NCBI GenBank assembly: GCA_964644675.1
Contig: CAZXWK010000021.1
Coordinates: forward strand, 1 to 38,718
Reading direction: 5' to 3'
Length of the DNA: 38,718 nucleotides
Source: CAZXWK01 sp964644675
Lineage (GTDB): Bacteria > Actinomycetota > Coriobacteriia > Anaerosomatales > JAAXUF01
Shown: one piece after another, positions 8,257 to 16,936 of the stretch
Layout: each line of letters begins with the position of its first letter
Position numbering within the stretch: position 1 is the first letter of the stretch
Notes under the pieces: model-generated
Database searches by the model: none
Told to the model about the DNA's origin: nothing
Seen by the model: only the letters and a program-made list of their open reading frames with translations
Translations under genes and position numbers: made by a program

Positions 8257-8934
8257 CTAGCCCTTCTCGGCGGTGCGACGGGCCTCGGCGATGCGGGACA
8301 TGATCTCACGCGTCATCGCCTCGGTGCGCTCCTTGCGGCCGCCCTCGGCGAAATCGTCGGGATGGACCGCCGGTCCGTAGTGCACCCGTACCTTGGGGAA
8401 CCTGGGCAGCTTGGCGCCACGGGGAAGCGCCTTCTCCGTACCTGAGATACCCACGGGGACGACCGGAGCGGCGGCGCGCATCGCGATGAACGAGACGCCC
8501 GCGTGGCCCTCGCCCACCTCGTCGCTGTCGGCCGACTGTCGCGTGCCTTCGGGGAAGATCCCCACGGGCTCGCCGTTCTTCAGAAGCGTCGTCGCCCGCG
8601 TGATGGCCTCGCGGTCGGCACTGCCGCGCGTGATGGGAAACGCCCAGACCCGTCGGAGCCCCCACCCCACCACGGGCGTCTCGAACAGCTCCTGCTTGGC
8701 GATGAAGTGCGTCTCGCGCGGGACGCCGCACCACAGGAGCACCGGGTCGAGGTAGCTCACGTGGTTGCCGGCGAGCACGAAGCCGCCCTCGGCGGGCACG
8801 TTCTCGATGCCCGAGAACTCAGTGCGGTACAGCGCGAGCACGAGCTTGGCGGCGGTGGCGCGCAGGAACCGCGCAAGCCGCCAGCGCGGAGCGTCCGCGC
8901 CGACCGCGGGCGATCCCAGCGCAGGTGCGCTCAC
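8257..8934 (-). CDS. plsC: 1-acyl-sn-glycerol-3-phosphate acyltransferase
   Basis: PlsC acylates lysophosphatidate to phosphatidate at the membrane. The 225-aa protein has the catalytic NHxxxxD motif as NHVSYLDPV (about 58-66), the middle block GRK/AFPITRGSADREA, and the substrate-binding FPEGTRQ motif near residue 130. Hydrophobic residues at 23-36 could anchor it. The GTG at 8934 overlaps the cmk stop by 4 nt, so translation is probably coupled. Together with plsY and gpsA in the same transcription unit it covers phosphatidate formation. Confidence 0.93.
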   Translation of the reverse strand: MSAPALGSPAVGADAPRWRLARFLRATAAKLVLALYRTEFSGIENVPAEGGFVLAGNHVSYLDPVLLWCGVPRETHFIAKQELFETPVVGWGLRRVWAFPITRGSADREAITRATTLLKNGEPVGIFPEGTRQSADSDEVGEGHAGVSFIAMRAAAPVVPVGISGTEKALPRGAKLPRFPKVRVHYGPAVHPDDFAEGGRKERTEAMTREIMSRIAEARRTAEKG

Positions 8935-9602
8935 GCGCCACGCTCCGCGGCAAGTTCGCAGACCTGATCGACGACCTGCTCGAGCGACAGCTCGCTCGTG
9001 TCGACCTGAACGGCGTCGTCGGCGGGCACGAGTGGCGAATGCACGCGCGTGGAGTCGAGCTCGTCTCGACGGATCAGGGCGTCACGGACCCCGGCCGGGT
9101 CGAGCGCGATGCCGCTCTGCGCCTGCTGGGCCGCTCTGCGACGGGCACGCTCCTCGGCGGAAGCGGTCAGGAAGACTTTGAGCGCGGCGTCGGGGAAGAC
9201 GACGGTGCCGATGTCGCGACCCTCGACCACGGTGTCGAAACCGTTCGCGAGCTCACGCTGCTGCGGGACCATCGCCTCGCGCACGGTGCCCATGCGTGCG
9301 ACGAAGCTCACGGCATCGTCGACGCTGGGGGTACGGACCGCGGCGGTGACGTCCTCGCCGGCGATGAGCACGCGGGTCGGGAACGGGTTGCCCTCCTCGT
9401 GGCCGAACTCGATCTTGTGCTCGGCGACGATTCTCGCGACACCCTCCTCGTCCCACGGCTGCACGCCGTTGGCGAGCGCGTAGAACGCGACCGCGCGGTA
9501 CATCGCGCCGGTGTCGAGGTAGCGGAAGCCGAGCCGCTCGGCGACCGCCTTGGCGACGCTGGACTTGCCCGAGCCCGCAGGGCCGTCGATGGCGATGATC
9601 AT
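8931..9602 (-). CDS. cmk: cytidylate kinase
   Basis: Cmk phosphorylates CMP and dCMP. The 223-aa protein begins with MIIAIDGPAGSGKSSVAK, where the P-loop is GPAGSGKSS (7-15). It then has RYLDTGAMYRA and EGRDIGTVVFPDA, all typical of the family. The ATG at 9602 puts the P-loop at the expected distance from the N-terminus. The open frame upstream of it has no family similarity and overlaps aroA. The gap to aroA is 59 nt. The stop overlaps the plsC GTG by 4 nt. Confidence 0.96.
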   Translation of the reverse strand: MIIAIDGPAGSGKSSVAKAVAERLGFRYLDTGAMYRAVAFYALANGVQPWDEEGVARIVAEHKIEFGHEEGNPFPTRVLIAGEDVTAAVRTPSVDDAVSFVARMGTVREAMVPQQRELANGFDTVVEGRDIGTVVFPDAALKVFLTASAEERARRRAAQQAQSGIALDPAGVRDALIRRDELDSTRVHSPLVPADDAVQVDTSELSLEQVVDQVCELAAERGA

Positions 9603-9661
9603 GGTCTCTGGATCACTTTCGTCAGCGGTGTTTGCGGGCCGAATCGTACCATGCGGGGCTC

Positions 9662-10987
9662 TCAGACCGTGGCTCCGAGCGCCCTCAAGTCGTCGAGGAA
9701 CCCGGGGTAGCTCACGCCCACGGCGTCGAACCGCTCGACGCTCACGGCACCCCCGCCGACGAGCCCCGCCACAGCCCACGTCATCGCGAGCCGGTGGTCA
9801 CCGAGCGAGTCGAGCGTGGCAGCGCCGAGCACGGAGGGACCCTCGACCAGCAACGTGTCGCCCTCGGTCCACGCGCGCGCTCCCAGCGCGGTGAGGCCGT
9901 CCACGATCGCGGCGAGACGGTCGGATTCCTTGACCCGCAGCTCGCCGACGCCCTCGAACCGCGTGATGCCCCGCGCCTGGGACGCCACGAGCGCGAGTAT
10001 CGGGACCTCGTCGACGAGCGACGGCACCTCTTCGGCGGTCACCGTGGTGGCCACCAGCCCCGCCGAGAACGACGCCTCGATCTCGCCGACCCGCTCGTGC
10101 TCGGTCTCGGGATACGGCACCACCTGCACGGCGCCGCCCATCCGCTCGAGGACGCTCAGGAAGCCCGTGCGCGTCTTGTTGAGCGAGATCCCGGGGAGCC
10201 GGACCGCGCTGCCGGGCACGAGCACGGCGGCGCACGCCAGGAACGCCGCCGACGAGGGGTCGCGCGGGACCACGAACTCACCGACGGGAGACAGCGCCGC
10301 GGGCCCGCTCACACACGCGCGGTGCGCCTCGGCGTCGGTCTCGACCGGCACGCCGAACAGCGGCAGCAGGCGCTCCGTGTGGTCGCGGCTGGGAGCGGGC
10401 TCGGTCACGCAGGTCGCGCCGAACGCGCGCAGGCCCGCGAGCAGCACCGCGCTCTTCACCTGGGCCGAGGCGACGGGTGACGCGTAGTCGAGCGCGGTCG
10501 GCGTCGCGGTCCCGTGGACGGTGATCGGCAGGGTCCCGCCCTCCGGCCCGCTGAAGGTCGCGCCCATCTCGGTGAGCGGAGCCGTCACGCGGCGCATCGG
10601 GCGTTTCGAGAGGGACTCGTCGCCAGTGAGCGTGACCTCGACCGGCCACCCTGCCAGCACGCCCATCAGAAGCCGTGCCGTCGTCCCGCTGTTGCCGCAG
10701 TCGATGGTCGTCCCCCACGGCGTCGGGCAGCTGTTCCCCCAGCCGGCCACGGTGCCACTCAGGCCTCCGTGCTCGTCGGGGTGCAGCTCCACGCGTGCCC
10801 CCAGCGAGCTCACCGCGCCCATCGTCGAGCGGACGTCCTCGGAGTCGAGCACCCCCCTCAGCCGGGAAGTCCCTCGTGTCATGGCGCTGAACAGCACCGC
10901 GCGGTGCGACAGCGACTTGTCGCCGGGGACGTGCACCTCGCCGGTCAACGGCGCGGACCCCGGCCCGAAGCTCGTGATCGGGTTCAC
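9662..10987 (-). CDS. aroA: 3-phosphoshikimate 1-carboxyvinyltransferase (EPSP synthase)
   Basis: AroA joins phosphoenolpyruvate to shikimate 3-phosphate in the shikimate pathway. The 441-aa protein has VPGDKSLSHRA (about 20-30), DCGNSGTTARLLMG (about 90-103), SKRPMRR, VASAQVKSA, and the late motifs VKESDR and GDHRLAM. These cover the substrate-binding Lys, Arg and Asp residues. The length is typical. The GTG at 10987 overlaps the tyrA stop by 4 nt. It is the last gene of the aromatic block hisC-aroF-tyrA-aroA. Confidence 0.96.
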   Translation of the reverse strand: MNPITSFGPGSAPLTGEVHVPGDKSLSHRAVLFSAMTRGTSRLRGVLDSEDVRSTMGAVSSLGARVELHPDEHGGLSGTVAGWGNSCPTPWGTTIDCGNSGTTARLLMGVLAGWPVEVTLTGDESLSKRPMRRVTAPLTEMGATFSGPEGGTLPITVHGTATPTALDYASPVASAQVKSAVLLAGLRAFGATCVTEPAPSRDHTERLLPLFGVPVETDAEAHRACVSGPAALSPVGEFVVPRDPSSAAFLACAAVLVPGSAVRLPGISLNKTRTGFLSVLERMGGAVQVVPYPETEHERVGEIEASFSAGLVATTVTAEEVPSLVDEVPILALVASQARGITRFEGVGELRVKESDRLAAIVDGLTALGARAWTEGDTLLVEGPSVLGAATLDSLGDHRLAMTWAVAGLVGGGAVSVERFDAVGVSYPGFLDDLRALGATV

Positions 10988-12129
10988 TGGTCGCCCGCCT
11001 CCTCGAGTGGCGTGAGCCGCGGGTCGTAGCCGCGTCCGCGCAGGTCGTTCTCGAGCGCCGCGAAGTCGCCCTCGTCGGTCAGCACGAGCACCAAGACGGC
11101 CGTGTCCTCGCTCTGGTGGTCGATGTCGATACCCTCGATGTTGCCTCCCCAGCGCGACACCGCACCCGTGATCTCGGCGACCTGTCCGGGGCGGTCGAGC
11201 ATGGGGACCGCGAGCTGGGTGAGTTGCGCGGTCGCCGGCACCCACTGCGCGGGAAGCGTTCGCCGCACGTCGGCCGCGCGCTCGAGCCACGAGCGGATAC
11301 CCTCGGCATCGCGCGCCCGCACGAGAGACTCGAAGCCGCCCAGCGTGCCCCGCAGCTCCTCGAGGCCCTCGGCGAGCGCGTCGGCGTTGTCGAGGCAGAT
11401 GCCGGTCCACAGGTCCGGACTACCGGCCGCAATGCGCGTGGTGTCCTTGAAGCCGCCCGCCGCAAGGCGCATGAGCTCGCCACGCTCGCCCGCGTGCGCC
11501 GACGCGAGGTCCACGAGCGCCGCCGCCGCGACGTGCGGTACGTGGCTCACGATCGCGACCGCCTCGTCGTGGGCGAGCGCGTCGACCGAGATGACGCGCG
11601 CGCCGATCGAGGAGACCAGCGCGTGCACGGCGCTGTACGCGCCGGGATCCGTCTCGCGCGTCGGCGTGAGTAGCCAGTACGCGCCGTCGAACAGGTCGCC
11701 GCGGGCGGCGGTCACGCCGGAGCGCTCGCTGCCGGCCATGGGGTGGCCGCCGACGAACCGCGCGCCGTCGGGCAGCGCATCCGCGACCGCCGCGAGCACG
11801 CCCGCCTTCGTCGACGCAACATCGGTGACGATGCCACAGAACCCTTCGTCGCCCAGCACGCGCAACCATTCCGCCGCGAAGCGCGCGGGAGTCGCGATCA
11901 CCACCAGGTCGACGCCTTCGGCCCCGAGCCAGCCGCGGGCCGCATCCGAACCCGCGAGCGCCGCGTCGTCCACGATCCCGTGCTCGAGCGCGTAGCCCAG
12001 AGTCGGCTCGTCAACATCCACGCCGACCACGCGAGGGCCGCCATCGAGCCGCTTCAGCGCCGCCGCGAAGGACCCGCCGATCAGCCCGACCCCCACGACC
12101 GCCACGCTGCTGATGGTGTCGGCCGCCAT
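10984..12129 (-). CDS. tyrA: prephenate dehydrogenase with C-terminal ACT domain
   Basis: TyrA oxidatively decarboxylates prephenate to 4-hydroxyphenylpyruvate on the way to tyrosine. The 381-aa protein has an N-terminal Rossmann motif VGLIGGS, the conserved GGHPMAGSERSG segment near residue 120, and HDEAVAIVSHVPH near residue 188, which includes the catalytic His. The last 80 or so residues form an ACT domain (VPMLDRPGQVAEIT), suggesting feedback by an amino acid. The ATG at 12129 overlaps the aroF TGA by 1 nt. A GTG one codon earlier (12132) is equally possible and overlaps by 4 nt. Confidence 0.94.
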   Translation of the reverse strand: MAADTISSVAVVGVGLIGGSFAAALKRLDGGPRVVGVDVDEPTLGYALEHGIVDDAALAGSDAARGWLGAEGVDLVVIATPARFAAEWLRVLGDEGFCGIVTDVASTKAGVLAAVADALPDGARFVGGHPMAGSERSGVTAARGDLFDGAYWLLTPTRETDPGAYSAVHALVSSIGARVISVDALAHDEAVAIVSHVPHVAAAALVDLASAHAGERGELMRLAAGGFKDTTRIAAGSPDLWTGICLDNADALAEGLEELRGTLGGFESLVRARDAEGIRSWLERAADVRRTLPAQWVPATAQLTQLAVPMLDRPGQVAEITGAVSRWGGNIEGIDIDHQSEDTAVLVLVLTDEGDFAALENDLRGRGYDPRLTPLEEAGDQ

Positions 12130-13151
12130 CACTCGACCCCCAGGTGCTTACCCTCGAGCACCACGAGCGGGTCGAGTGCGGCCATGAGCGTCCCGAAGTC
12201 GGCCGGCGTGAGCGACTGCGGCCCATCGCACTTGGCGCGCTCGGGGTTGGGGTGCACCTCGATCATCACGCCGTCGGCGCCGGCGGTTACCGACGCGCGG
12301 GTCATGGTCGCGATCAGATCGCGGCGGCCGGTCGCGTGCGACGGGTCCGCGATGACCGGCAGGTGCGTGAGCATCTTGAAGGCGGCGACGGCCGACAGAT
12401 CGAGCGTGTTGCGCGTGAACGTCTCGAACGTGCGGATTCCGCGCTCGCAGATGATGACGTCGCGATTGCCGCCCTTCAGCACGTACTCCGCAGCCGAGAG
12501 GGTCTCCTCGATGGTCGCCGACAGGCCTCGCTTGAGCAGTACCGGCTTGCGCATCCGACCCAGCTCTTCGAGCAGCATGAAGTTCTGCATGTTGCGCGCG
12601 CCGACCTGCAGGACGTCGGCCCACTCGGCGACCGTCTCGGCGTCGCGGACGTCGAGCACCTCGGTGACGGTGGGCAGGTCGACCGAGTCGCCCGCGGCGC
12701 GCAGGAGCTTCAGGCCGTCGAGGCCCATCCCCTGGAACGCATACGGGCTCGAACGCGGTTTGAAGGCGCCGCCGCGGATCATGGTGGCGCCGGCATCGGC
12801 GCACGCTCGTGCGACACCGCGCATCTGCTCCTCGGACTCGATGGAGCACGGCCCCGCGATCACGCCGAACGCCCCACCCCCGATCGACGAGCGCCCGATG
12901 CGCACGACCGTGTCCTCCGGCTGGAACTCCCGCGTGACGAGCTTGTAGGGCTTCAGAACGCGTATGACCTCTTCGACCTCGGGCAGACCCTCGAGCTCGA
13001 GCGTGTAGATCAGTTCGCGGTCGCCGATGACGCCGATGATCGTCTTTACCTCGCCCTGCGAGAGATGCGCCTCGGCGCCCGATTCGCGGAGCAGGTCGAC
13101 GACGTGGTCGATGGATACTTGGGACGCGTGGTCCCTCATGACGACGAGCAT
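12129..13151 (-). CDS. aroF: 3-deoxy-7-phosphoheptulonate synthase (DAHP synthase, AroQ-free beta type)
   Basis: This enzyme condenses phosphoenolpyruvate and erythrose 4-phosphate, the first step of the shikimate pathway. The 340-aa protein has an N-terminal ferredoxin-like regulatory domain (about 1-70) as in Thermotoga-type DAHP synthases. The catalytic barrel follows: GVIAGPCSIES near residue 97, GGAFKPRSSPYAFQG near 126, LQVGARNMQN, KPVLLKRGL, and DPSHATGRR with the metal-binding His. The ATG at 13151 has a GAGGAGAG ribosome-binding site. The N-terminal domain implies allosteric inhibition by an aromatic amino acid. The gap to hisC is 63 nt. Confidence 0.96.
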   Translation of the reverse strand: MLVVMRDHASQVSIDHVVDLLRESGAEAHLSQGEVKTIIGVIGDRELIYTLELEGLPEVEEVIRVLKPYKLVTREFQPEDTVVRIGRSSIGGGAFGVIAGPCSIESEEQMRGVARACADAGATMIRGGAFKPRSSPYAFQGMGLDGLKLLRAAGDSVDLPTVTEVLDVRDAETVAEWADVLQVGARNMQNFMLLEELGRMRKPVLLKRGLSATIEETLSAAEYVLKGGNRDVIICERGIRTFETFTRNTLDLSAVAAFKMLTHLPVIADPSHATGRRDLIATMTRASVTAGADGVMIEVHPNPERAKCDGPQSLTPADFGTLMAALDPLVVLEGKHLGVE

Positions 13152-13214
13152 GGGTCTCTCCTCGGTTCGTGTCCGTCGCGGTCTAGTGGTGCGGGCCGCG
13201 GGCGGGGCCGAGGT

Positions 13215-14315
13215 CTAGATCGAGCCCAGCTTCGCGGCTGCGGCCGTAAAGGCCGCGATGGACGCTTCCGTGTCCTCAGGAGTACCGATACCCACCCGCA
13301 GCGCGGGAGAGGTACCGAAGTCGCGGACGATGACCCCCTCGGCAAGGAGCGCCTCGAAGACTTCGACCGGCTTCTCCGTCCTGACGTAGACGAAGTTCGT
13401 TTCCGACGGCACGTAGGACACGCCGAGCCGGTCGAAGCACGAATACAGGTACGTCTTCTGTTCTTGGTTCTCTCGGCGACGCCTGTCGACCTCGGCCTCG
13501 TCGGAGAGCGAGTAGTACGCGCCCACCTGGCCGATGGTGTTCACGTTGAACGGCTCGCGCACCTTGTCCACCGCCGAGACGAGCGGCGCGGGCAGCACGC
13601 CGTAGCCCACCCGCACGCCGGCCAGCGAGTAGATCTTCGAGAACGTGCGCAAGATGCCGAGCGGGCGCTCACCGTCGAAGTAGTCGAGCCCGTTGGGGTA
13701 GTCGGGGTCGGAGACGTACTCGAAGTACGCCTCGTCCACGATCACCAGCACGTGCGGCGGCACCTTCTCGAGAAACGCCGAGAACGCGTCCCGCTTGTAG
13801 ATGGTGCCCGTCGGGTTGTTGGGGTTGCAGAGGAAGACGAGCTTCGTCTTGTCGGTGATCGCAGCGGCCATCGCGTCAAGGTCGTGGACCTCGCCGGAAT
13901 CGAGCGGCACCTTGATGGCGGTCGCGCCCATCAGCTGGCACACCATCGGGTAGACGACGAAGCTGGGCCACGCGAAGACGCACTCGTCCCCGGGTCCCAG
14001 GATGCACTGCGCGATGATGCGCAGCAGCTCGTTGCTGCCGTCGCCCACGACCAGATTGGCCTGGTCGACGCGCAGGTGCTCGGCGAGCCGGCGCTTGAGC
14101 GCACGCGCGGAGCCGTCCGGGTAGACATTGAGGTGCTTGACGGCCGTGCGCATCGCCTTGGCGGCGAGCGGTACGGGTCCGTACGGATTCTCGTTGCTCG
14201 AGAGCTTGTGGATGCGCTGGCGACCCGAACGTGAGCGAACCTCGCTCGCGCGCAGGCCGGGGGCGTAGGGCCGCATGGACTCCAGTTCGGACCGTATGAG
14301 GCTGCCCCAGTCCAT
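13215..14315 (-). CDS. hisC: histidinol-phosphate / aromatic aminotransferase
   Basis: This is a class I/II PLP aminotransferase of the HisC family, 366 aa. Motifs include SSNENPYGP near residue 40, VVGDGSNELL, NPNNPTGT, VDEAYFEY, and the PLP-lysine segment TFSKIYSLAGVRVGY near residue 225. A C-terminal RVGIGT supplies the carboxylate-binding Arg. The ATG at 14315 has a GGGGAGCG ribosome-binding site. An upstream extension in the same frame lacks family similarity. Because it sits before aroF-tyrA-aroA with no his genes nearby, I infer that it serves phenylalanine and tyrosine synthesis, possibly as well as histidine. Confidence 0.92.
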   Translation of the reverse strand: MDWGSLIRSELESMRPYAPGLRASEVRSRSGRQRIHKLSSNENPYGPVPLAAKAMRTAVKHLNVYPDGSARALKRRLAEHLRVDQANLVVGDGSNELLRIIAQCILGPGDECVFAWPSFVVYPMVCQLMGATAIKVPLDSGEVHDLDAMAAAITDKTKLVFLCNPNNPTGTIYKRDAFSAFLEKVPPHVLVIVDEAYFEYVSDPDYPNGLDYFDGERPLGILRTFSKIYSLAGVRVGYGVLPAPLVSAVDKVREPFNVNTIGQVGAYYSLSDEAEVDRRRRENQEQKTYLYSCFDRLGVSYVPSETNFVYVRTEKPVEVFEALLAEGVIVRDFGTSPALRVGIGTPEDTEASIAAFTAAAAKLGSI

Positions 14316-14354
14316 CGCTCCCCTTCCAGCGACGCGCCGACGAGTGTGCCGCCG

Positions 14355-14383
14355 ATTGTCGCAGGACGCCGCGGGGCAGGCAA
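14355..14383 (-). promoter_or_regulatory. possible promoter of the hisC-aroF-tyrA-aroA block
   Basis: On the minus strand TTGCCT (14383-14378) and GACAAT (14360-14355) are spaced by 17 bp, each matching 4 of 6 positions of the -35 and -10 consensus. Transcription would start near 14348, about 33 nt before the hisC ATG. This would allow expression of the aromatic genes separate from the cob genes upstream. The match is modest. Confidence 0.35.
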
Positions 14384-14411
14384 CCGCCGACACGGGCGCA
14401 CTCCCCGCCAC

Positions 14412-14996
14412 TCAGCCCTGGACGTACTCCTCGAGCGTGCCGTGTCCGTCGACGATCCGCACCGTTGCGAGCTGCGCGTTGTGGATGTGGAAAGCCCACA
14501 GGTTGTCACCGCACAACCCGAGCGTTCGCACGAGCATCGCGCGCACCACACCGCCGTGCGCGACCACCGCGTGGCGTCCCCCGATCTCGACCAGGTCCTG
14601 CACGACGGAAGCCACGCGCCGCTCGATGCTTCCGCGCGACTCGCCACCCGGGGCGACCGGCGCCTCGAGACTGCGGTAGTCGAAGACCATCCCCGCCTCG
14701 GCGATCTCGTCGAACGTCATCCCTTCGGCGTCGCCGAAGTCGAGTTCGAGCAGGCGTTCATCGACGCGCAGCTCGGCGCCGGACAGCCGGCTCGCGCGGC
14801 GGGCGACGACGTTCGCGCGATACAGCGGCGAGCTCCAGACGATCTTGGGCTCGAAACGCGCGATCTTGTGCGGCAGGCGACGCGCCTGGCGCCGTCCGAC
14901 CGCCGTGAACGACGAGTTCCCGCGCCCGACGAAGCGGCCGGTGACGTTAGCCTCGGTCTCGGGGTGGCGCACGATGAACAGGACCGTCTCGCGCAC
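14412..14996 (-). CDS. cobC: histidine phosphatase family protein, probable alpha-ribazole phosphatase
   Basis: This 194-aa protein belongs to the phosphoglycerate-mutase-like histidine phosphatases. The catalytic RH motif is at residues 9-10 (IVRHPETEAN), followed by SSPLYRA, a LLELDFGDAEGM segment and the second catalytic His in VVAHGGVVRA near residue 148. The usual RHGET reads RHPET. Position gives the specificity: it directly follows cobS, with its GTG immediately after the cobS stop codon. CobC removes the 5'-phosphate of alpha-ribazole phosphate or adenosylcobalamin 5'-phosphate. A general sugar-phosphate phosphatase cannot be excluded from sequence alone. Confidence 0.82.
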   Translation of the reverse strand: MRETVLFIVRHPETEANVTGRFVGRGNSSFTAVGRRQARRLPHKIARFEPKIVWSSPLYRANVVARRASRLSGAELRVDERLLELDFGDAEGMTFDEIAEAGMVFDYRSLEAPVAPGGESRGSIERRVASVVQDLVEIGGRHAVVAHGGVVRAMLVRTLGLCGDNLWAFHIHNAQLATVRIVDGHGTLEEYVQG

Positions 14997-15764
14997 CTAG
15001 CCCACCGCCGCGATGAGCGCGAAGAGCAGCGTCTCGGTGATGAGCACGCTCGCTCCCATCACGTCGCCGGTCACGCCGCCGAATCTGAGCGCGAGGACGT
15101 GCGGCACTCCCAGCGCGAGCAGCAGGCCGATGGCCGCATACGCGATCCCGGCGACGTGCAGGCCCGTCCACAGCAGCCACGTCGCGCCAAGAAGGGCCGT
15201 CGCCGCGACCAGCGCCGACAGCACCGTGGGCCGTCCCATCACGCTCCGCCCGAGACCGCCCTCACGTGCCGGCGTGCCCAGCCAGGCCGCGGCCGTCGCC
15301 GAGAACCGCGCGAACACCGGCACCACGAGCACCGGCGACTGGTGCGGTGCCGAGAGGACGGTGGCGATAGCTACGACCTCGAAGACCGCCGTGAGTGAGA
15401 GCGCGGCAGCTCCGAACGCGCCGACGTGCGGATCGGAGAGGATCTCGAGACGCCGCGAGCGTTCGTGAGAGCCCCAGTACGCGTCGGCGACGTCCGCCAG
15501 GCCGTCCCAGTGCATGAGCCGCGTCAGCAGCGCCCACACGACCACCACGAGGGCGGCGACGAACAGCGGCGAACGGCGAGTGTCGGGCCACAGCTCGGCG
15601 GCCTTCACGATCGCGTACGCGACGCCTCCCAGCGCGGCGCCCACCCACGCGAACCACGCGGCCGCCTGGGTGCCGCCGGATTCGGGCATGCGGGCCGGCG
15701 TCGGCACCACCGTCAGAAGCGAGACCGCCAGGCCCGCGTCTCGTATCGGGTGCTCCCGGCCCAA
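14997..15764 (-). CDS. cobS: adenosylcobinamide-GDP ribazoletransferase (cobalamin synthase)
   Basis: CobS is a membrane enzyme that joins adenosylcobinamide-GDP with alpha-ribazole (phosphate), completing the nucleotide loop. The 255-aa protein has a LLTVVPTP-type N-terminal segment, then several hydrophobic helices, the DGLADVADAYWG motif (about 95-106) with metal-binding Asp residues, and a C-terminal FGGVTGDVMGA motif. I chose TTG at 15764, which lies 1 nt beyond the cobT stop codon and has GGGG upstream. No ATG or GTG gives a full N-terminus. The reading frame continues further upstream inside cobT, but that part is not family-like. Confidence 0.9.
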   Translation of the reverse strand: MGREHPIRDAGLAVSLLTVVPTPARMPESGGTQAAAWFAWVGAALGGVAYAIVKAAELWPDTRRSPLFVAALVVVVWALLTRLMHWDGLADVADAYWGSHERSRRLEILSDPHVGAFGAAALSLTAVFEVVAIATVLSAPHQSPVLVVPVFARFSATAAAWLGTPAREGGLGRSVMGRPTVLSALVAATALLGATWLLWTGLHVAGIAYAAIGLLLALGVPHVLALRFGGVTGDVMGASVLITETLLFALIAAVG

Positions 15765-15765
15765 G

Positions 15766-16884
15766 TCAGACCCCGAGGCCAGACGTGGATGCGGGGGCTC
15801 CTGACGTGTCGGTCGCGCTCCCCGAGTCCACGCCCGCCTCGGCGAAGGTCGCCATGCCCGAGAGCATGCGACACGCCGCGTCGATGACGCCGGACGCGAG
15901 CGCCGCGCCGGTGCCCTCGCCGAGCCGCATGTCGAGATCGAACACCGGATCGAGACCCAGCTCGCGCACGACGATCCGGTGTCCCGGCTCCGCCGAGAGG
16001 TGAGAGACCACCACGTACTCGCGCGCAACCGGGCACAGCCGAATCGCTGCAAGCGTCGCTGCCCCGGCGATGAAGCCGTCGCTCACGACGACCGCGCCGC
16101 ACTCGGCCGCACCGATCACAGCGCCGGCGAGCGCGGCGATCTCCAGTCCGCCGACCGCCGCGAGCACTCCGAGCGCGTCGAGGTGGGCGACGCCGTTGAC
16201 CGTCAGCGCACGGGAGACCACCTCCGCCTTGCGGGCCACGCCGTCGGCGTCGAGTCCGGTGCCCGGACCGACGACGACCGCCGGTTCCGCACCGGAGTAC
16301 GCGGCGGTCAGCGCGGCCGCGGCGGTGGAGTTCCCGATCCCCATCTCGCCGATCGCGATCAGGCGGTAGCCCTCCTCGACGGCGCGCCGCGCAGCCTCCA
16401 CGCCGACGAGCACGGCTGCCGCGCACTCCTCGCGCGACATCGCGGGTGCCTGGGTCATGTCGGCGGTGCCGTGCGCCACGTTGACATGCTCGATGCCGGG
16501 CATGCCCGAAAGGTCGCGGACGACACCCACGTCGTACACGCGGACGTCGGCGCCCACGCTCGCTGCGATCTGGTTGATCGCCGCGCCGCGCGACGTGAAG
16601 TTCGCCACCATCTGCCACGTCACGTCCTGCGGGTAGGGCGTGACGCCCTGCGCGACCACGCCGTGGTCGCCAGCCATGAGCAGCACGATCTTGCGCGAGA
16701 CGTCGGGGTGATCGGTGCCCTGCACCGCGGCGACCTGGGCCGCGAGCTGCTCGAGCCGGCCGAGCGAGCGCGGGGGCTTCGTCAGGCTGTCGAGCCGGTC
16801 CCATGCGCGAGCCGCGGCTGCCGGCTCGGTCGGTGTCACCGAGAAGATCGTCGCTTGCAGGCGGTGCTCGTAAGTGGGTTCCAT
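15766..16884 (-). CDS. cobT: nicotinate-nucleotide--dimethylbenzimidazole phosphoribosyltransferase
   Basis: CobT makes alpha-ribazole 5'-phosphate, the activated lower ligand of cobalamin. The 372-aa protein contains LTKPPRSLGRLEQLA near residue 35, LMAGDHGV, the QMVANFTSRGAAINQ region, IGEMGIGNSTAAAAL near residue 177, and the C-terminal LRLGEGTGAAL with the catalytic Glu. The length is near normal. The ATG at 16884 has a GGAAGG ribosome-binding site 7 nt upstream. The gap from cobU is 52 nt. Confidence 0.95.
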   Translation of the reverse strand: MEPTYEHRLQATIFSVTPTEPAAAARAWDRLDSLTKPPRSLGRLEQLAAQVAAVQGTDHPDVSRKIVLLMAGDHGVVAQGVTPYPQDVTWQMVANFTSRGAAINQIAASVGADVRVYDVGVVRDLSGMPGIEHVNVAHGTADMTQAPAMSREECAAAVLVGVEAARRAVEEGYRLIAIGEMGIGNSTAAAALTAAYSGAEPAVVVGPGTGLDADGVARKAEVVSRALTVNGVAHLDALGVLAAVGGLEIAALAGAVIGAAECGAVVVSDGFIAGAATLAAIRLCPVAREYVVVSHLSAEPGHRIVVRELGLDPVFDLDMRLGEGTGAALASGVIDAACRMLSGMATFAEAGVDSGSATDTSGAPASTSGLGV

Positions 16885-16936
16885 GACGCCCTTCCTCGCG
16901 GTCGAGCCGCCAGCGCGGCCCGGGATCGTCAGCGTA

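Noticed and set aside
12144..14234. A 696-codon open frame on the plus strand opposite aroF and hisC
   Set aside because: It is a shadow of two well-supported genes, with no family similarity visible.
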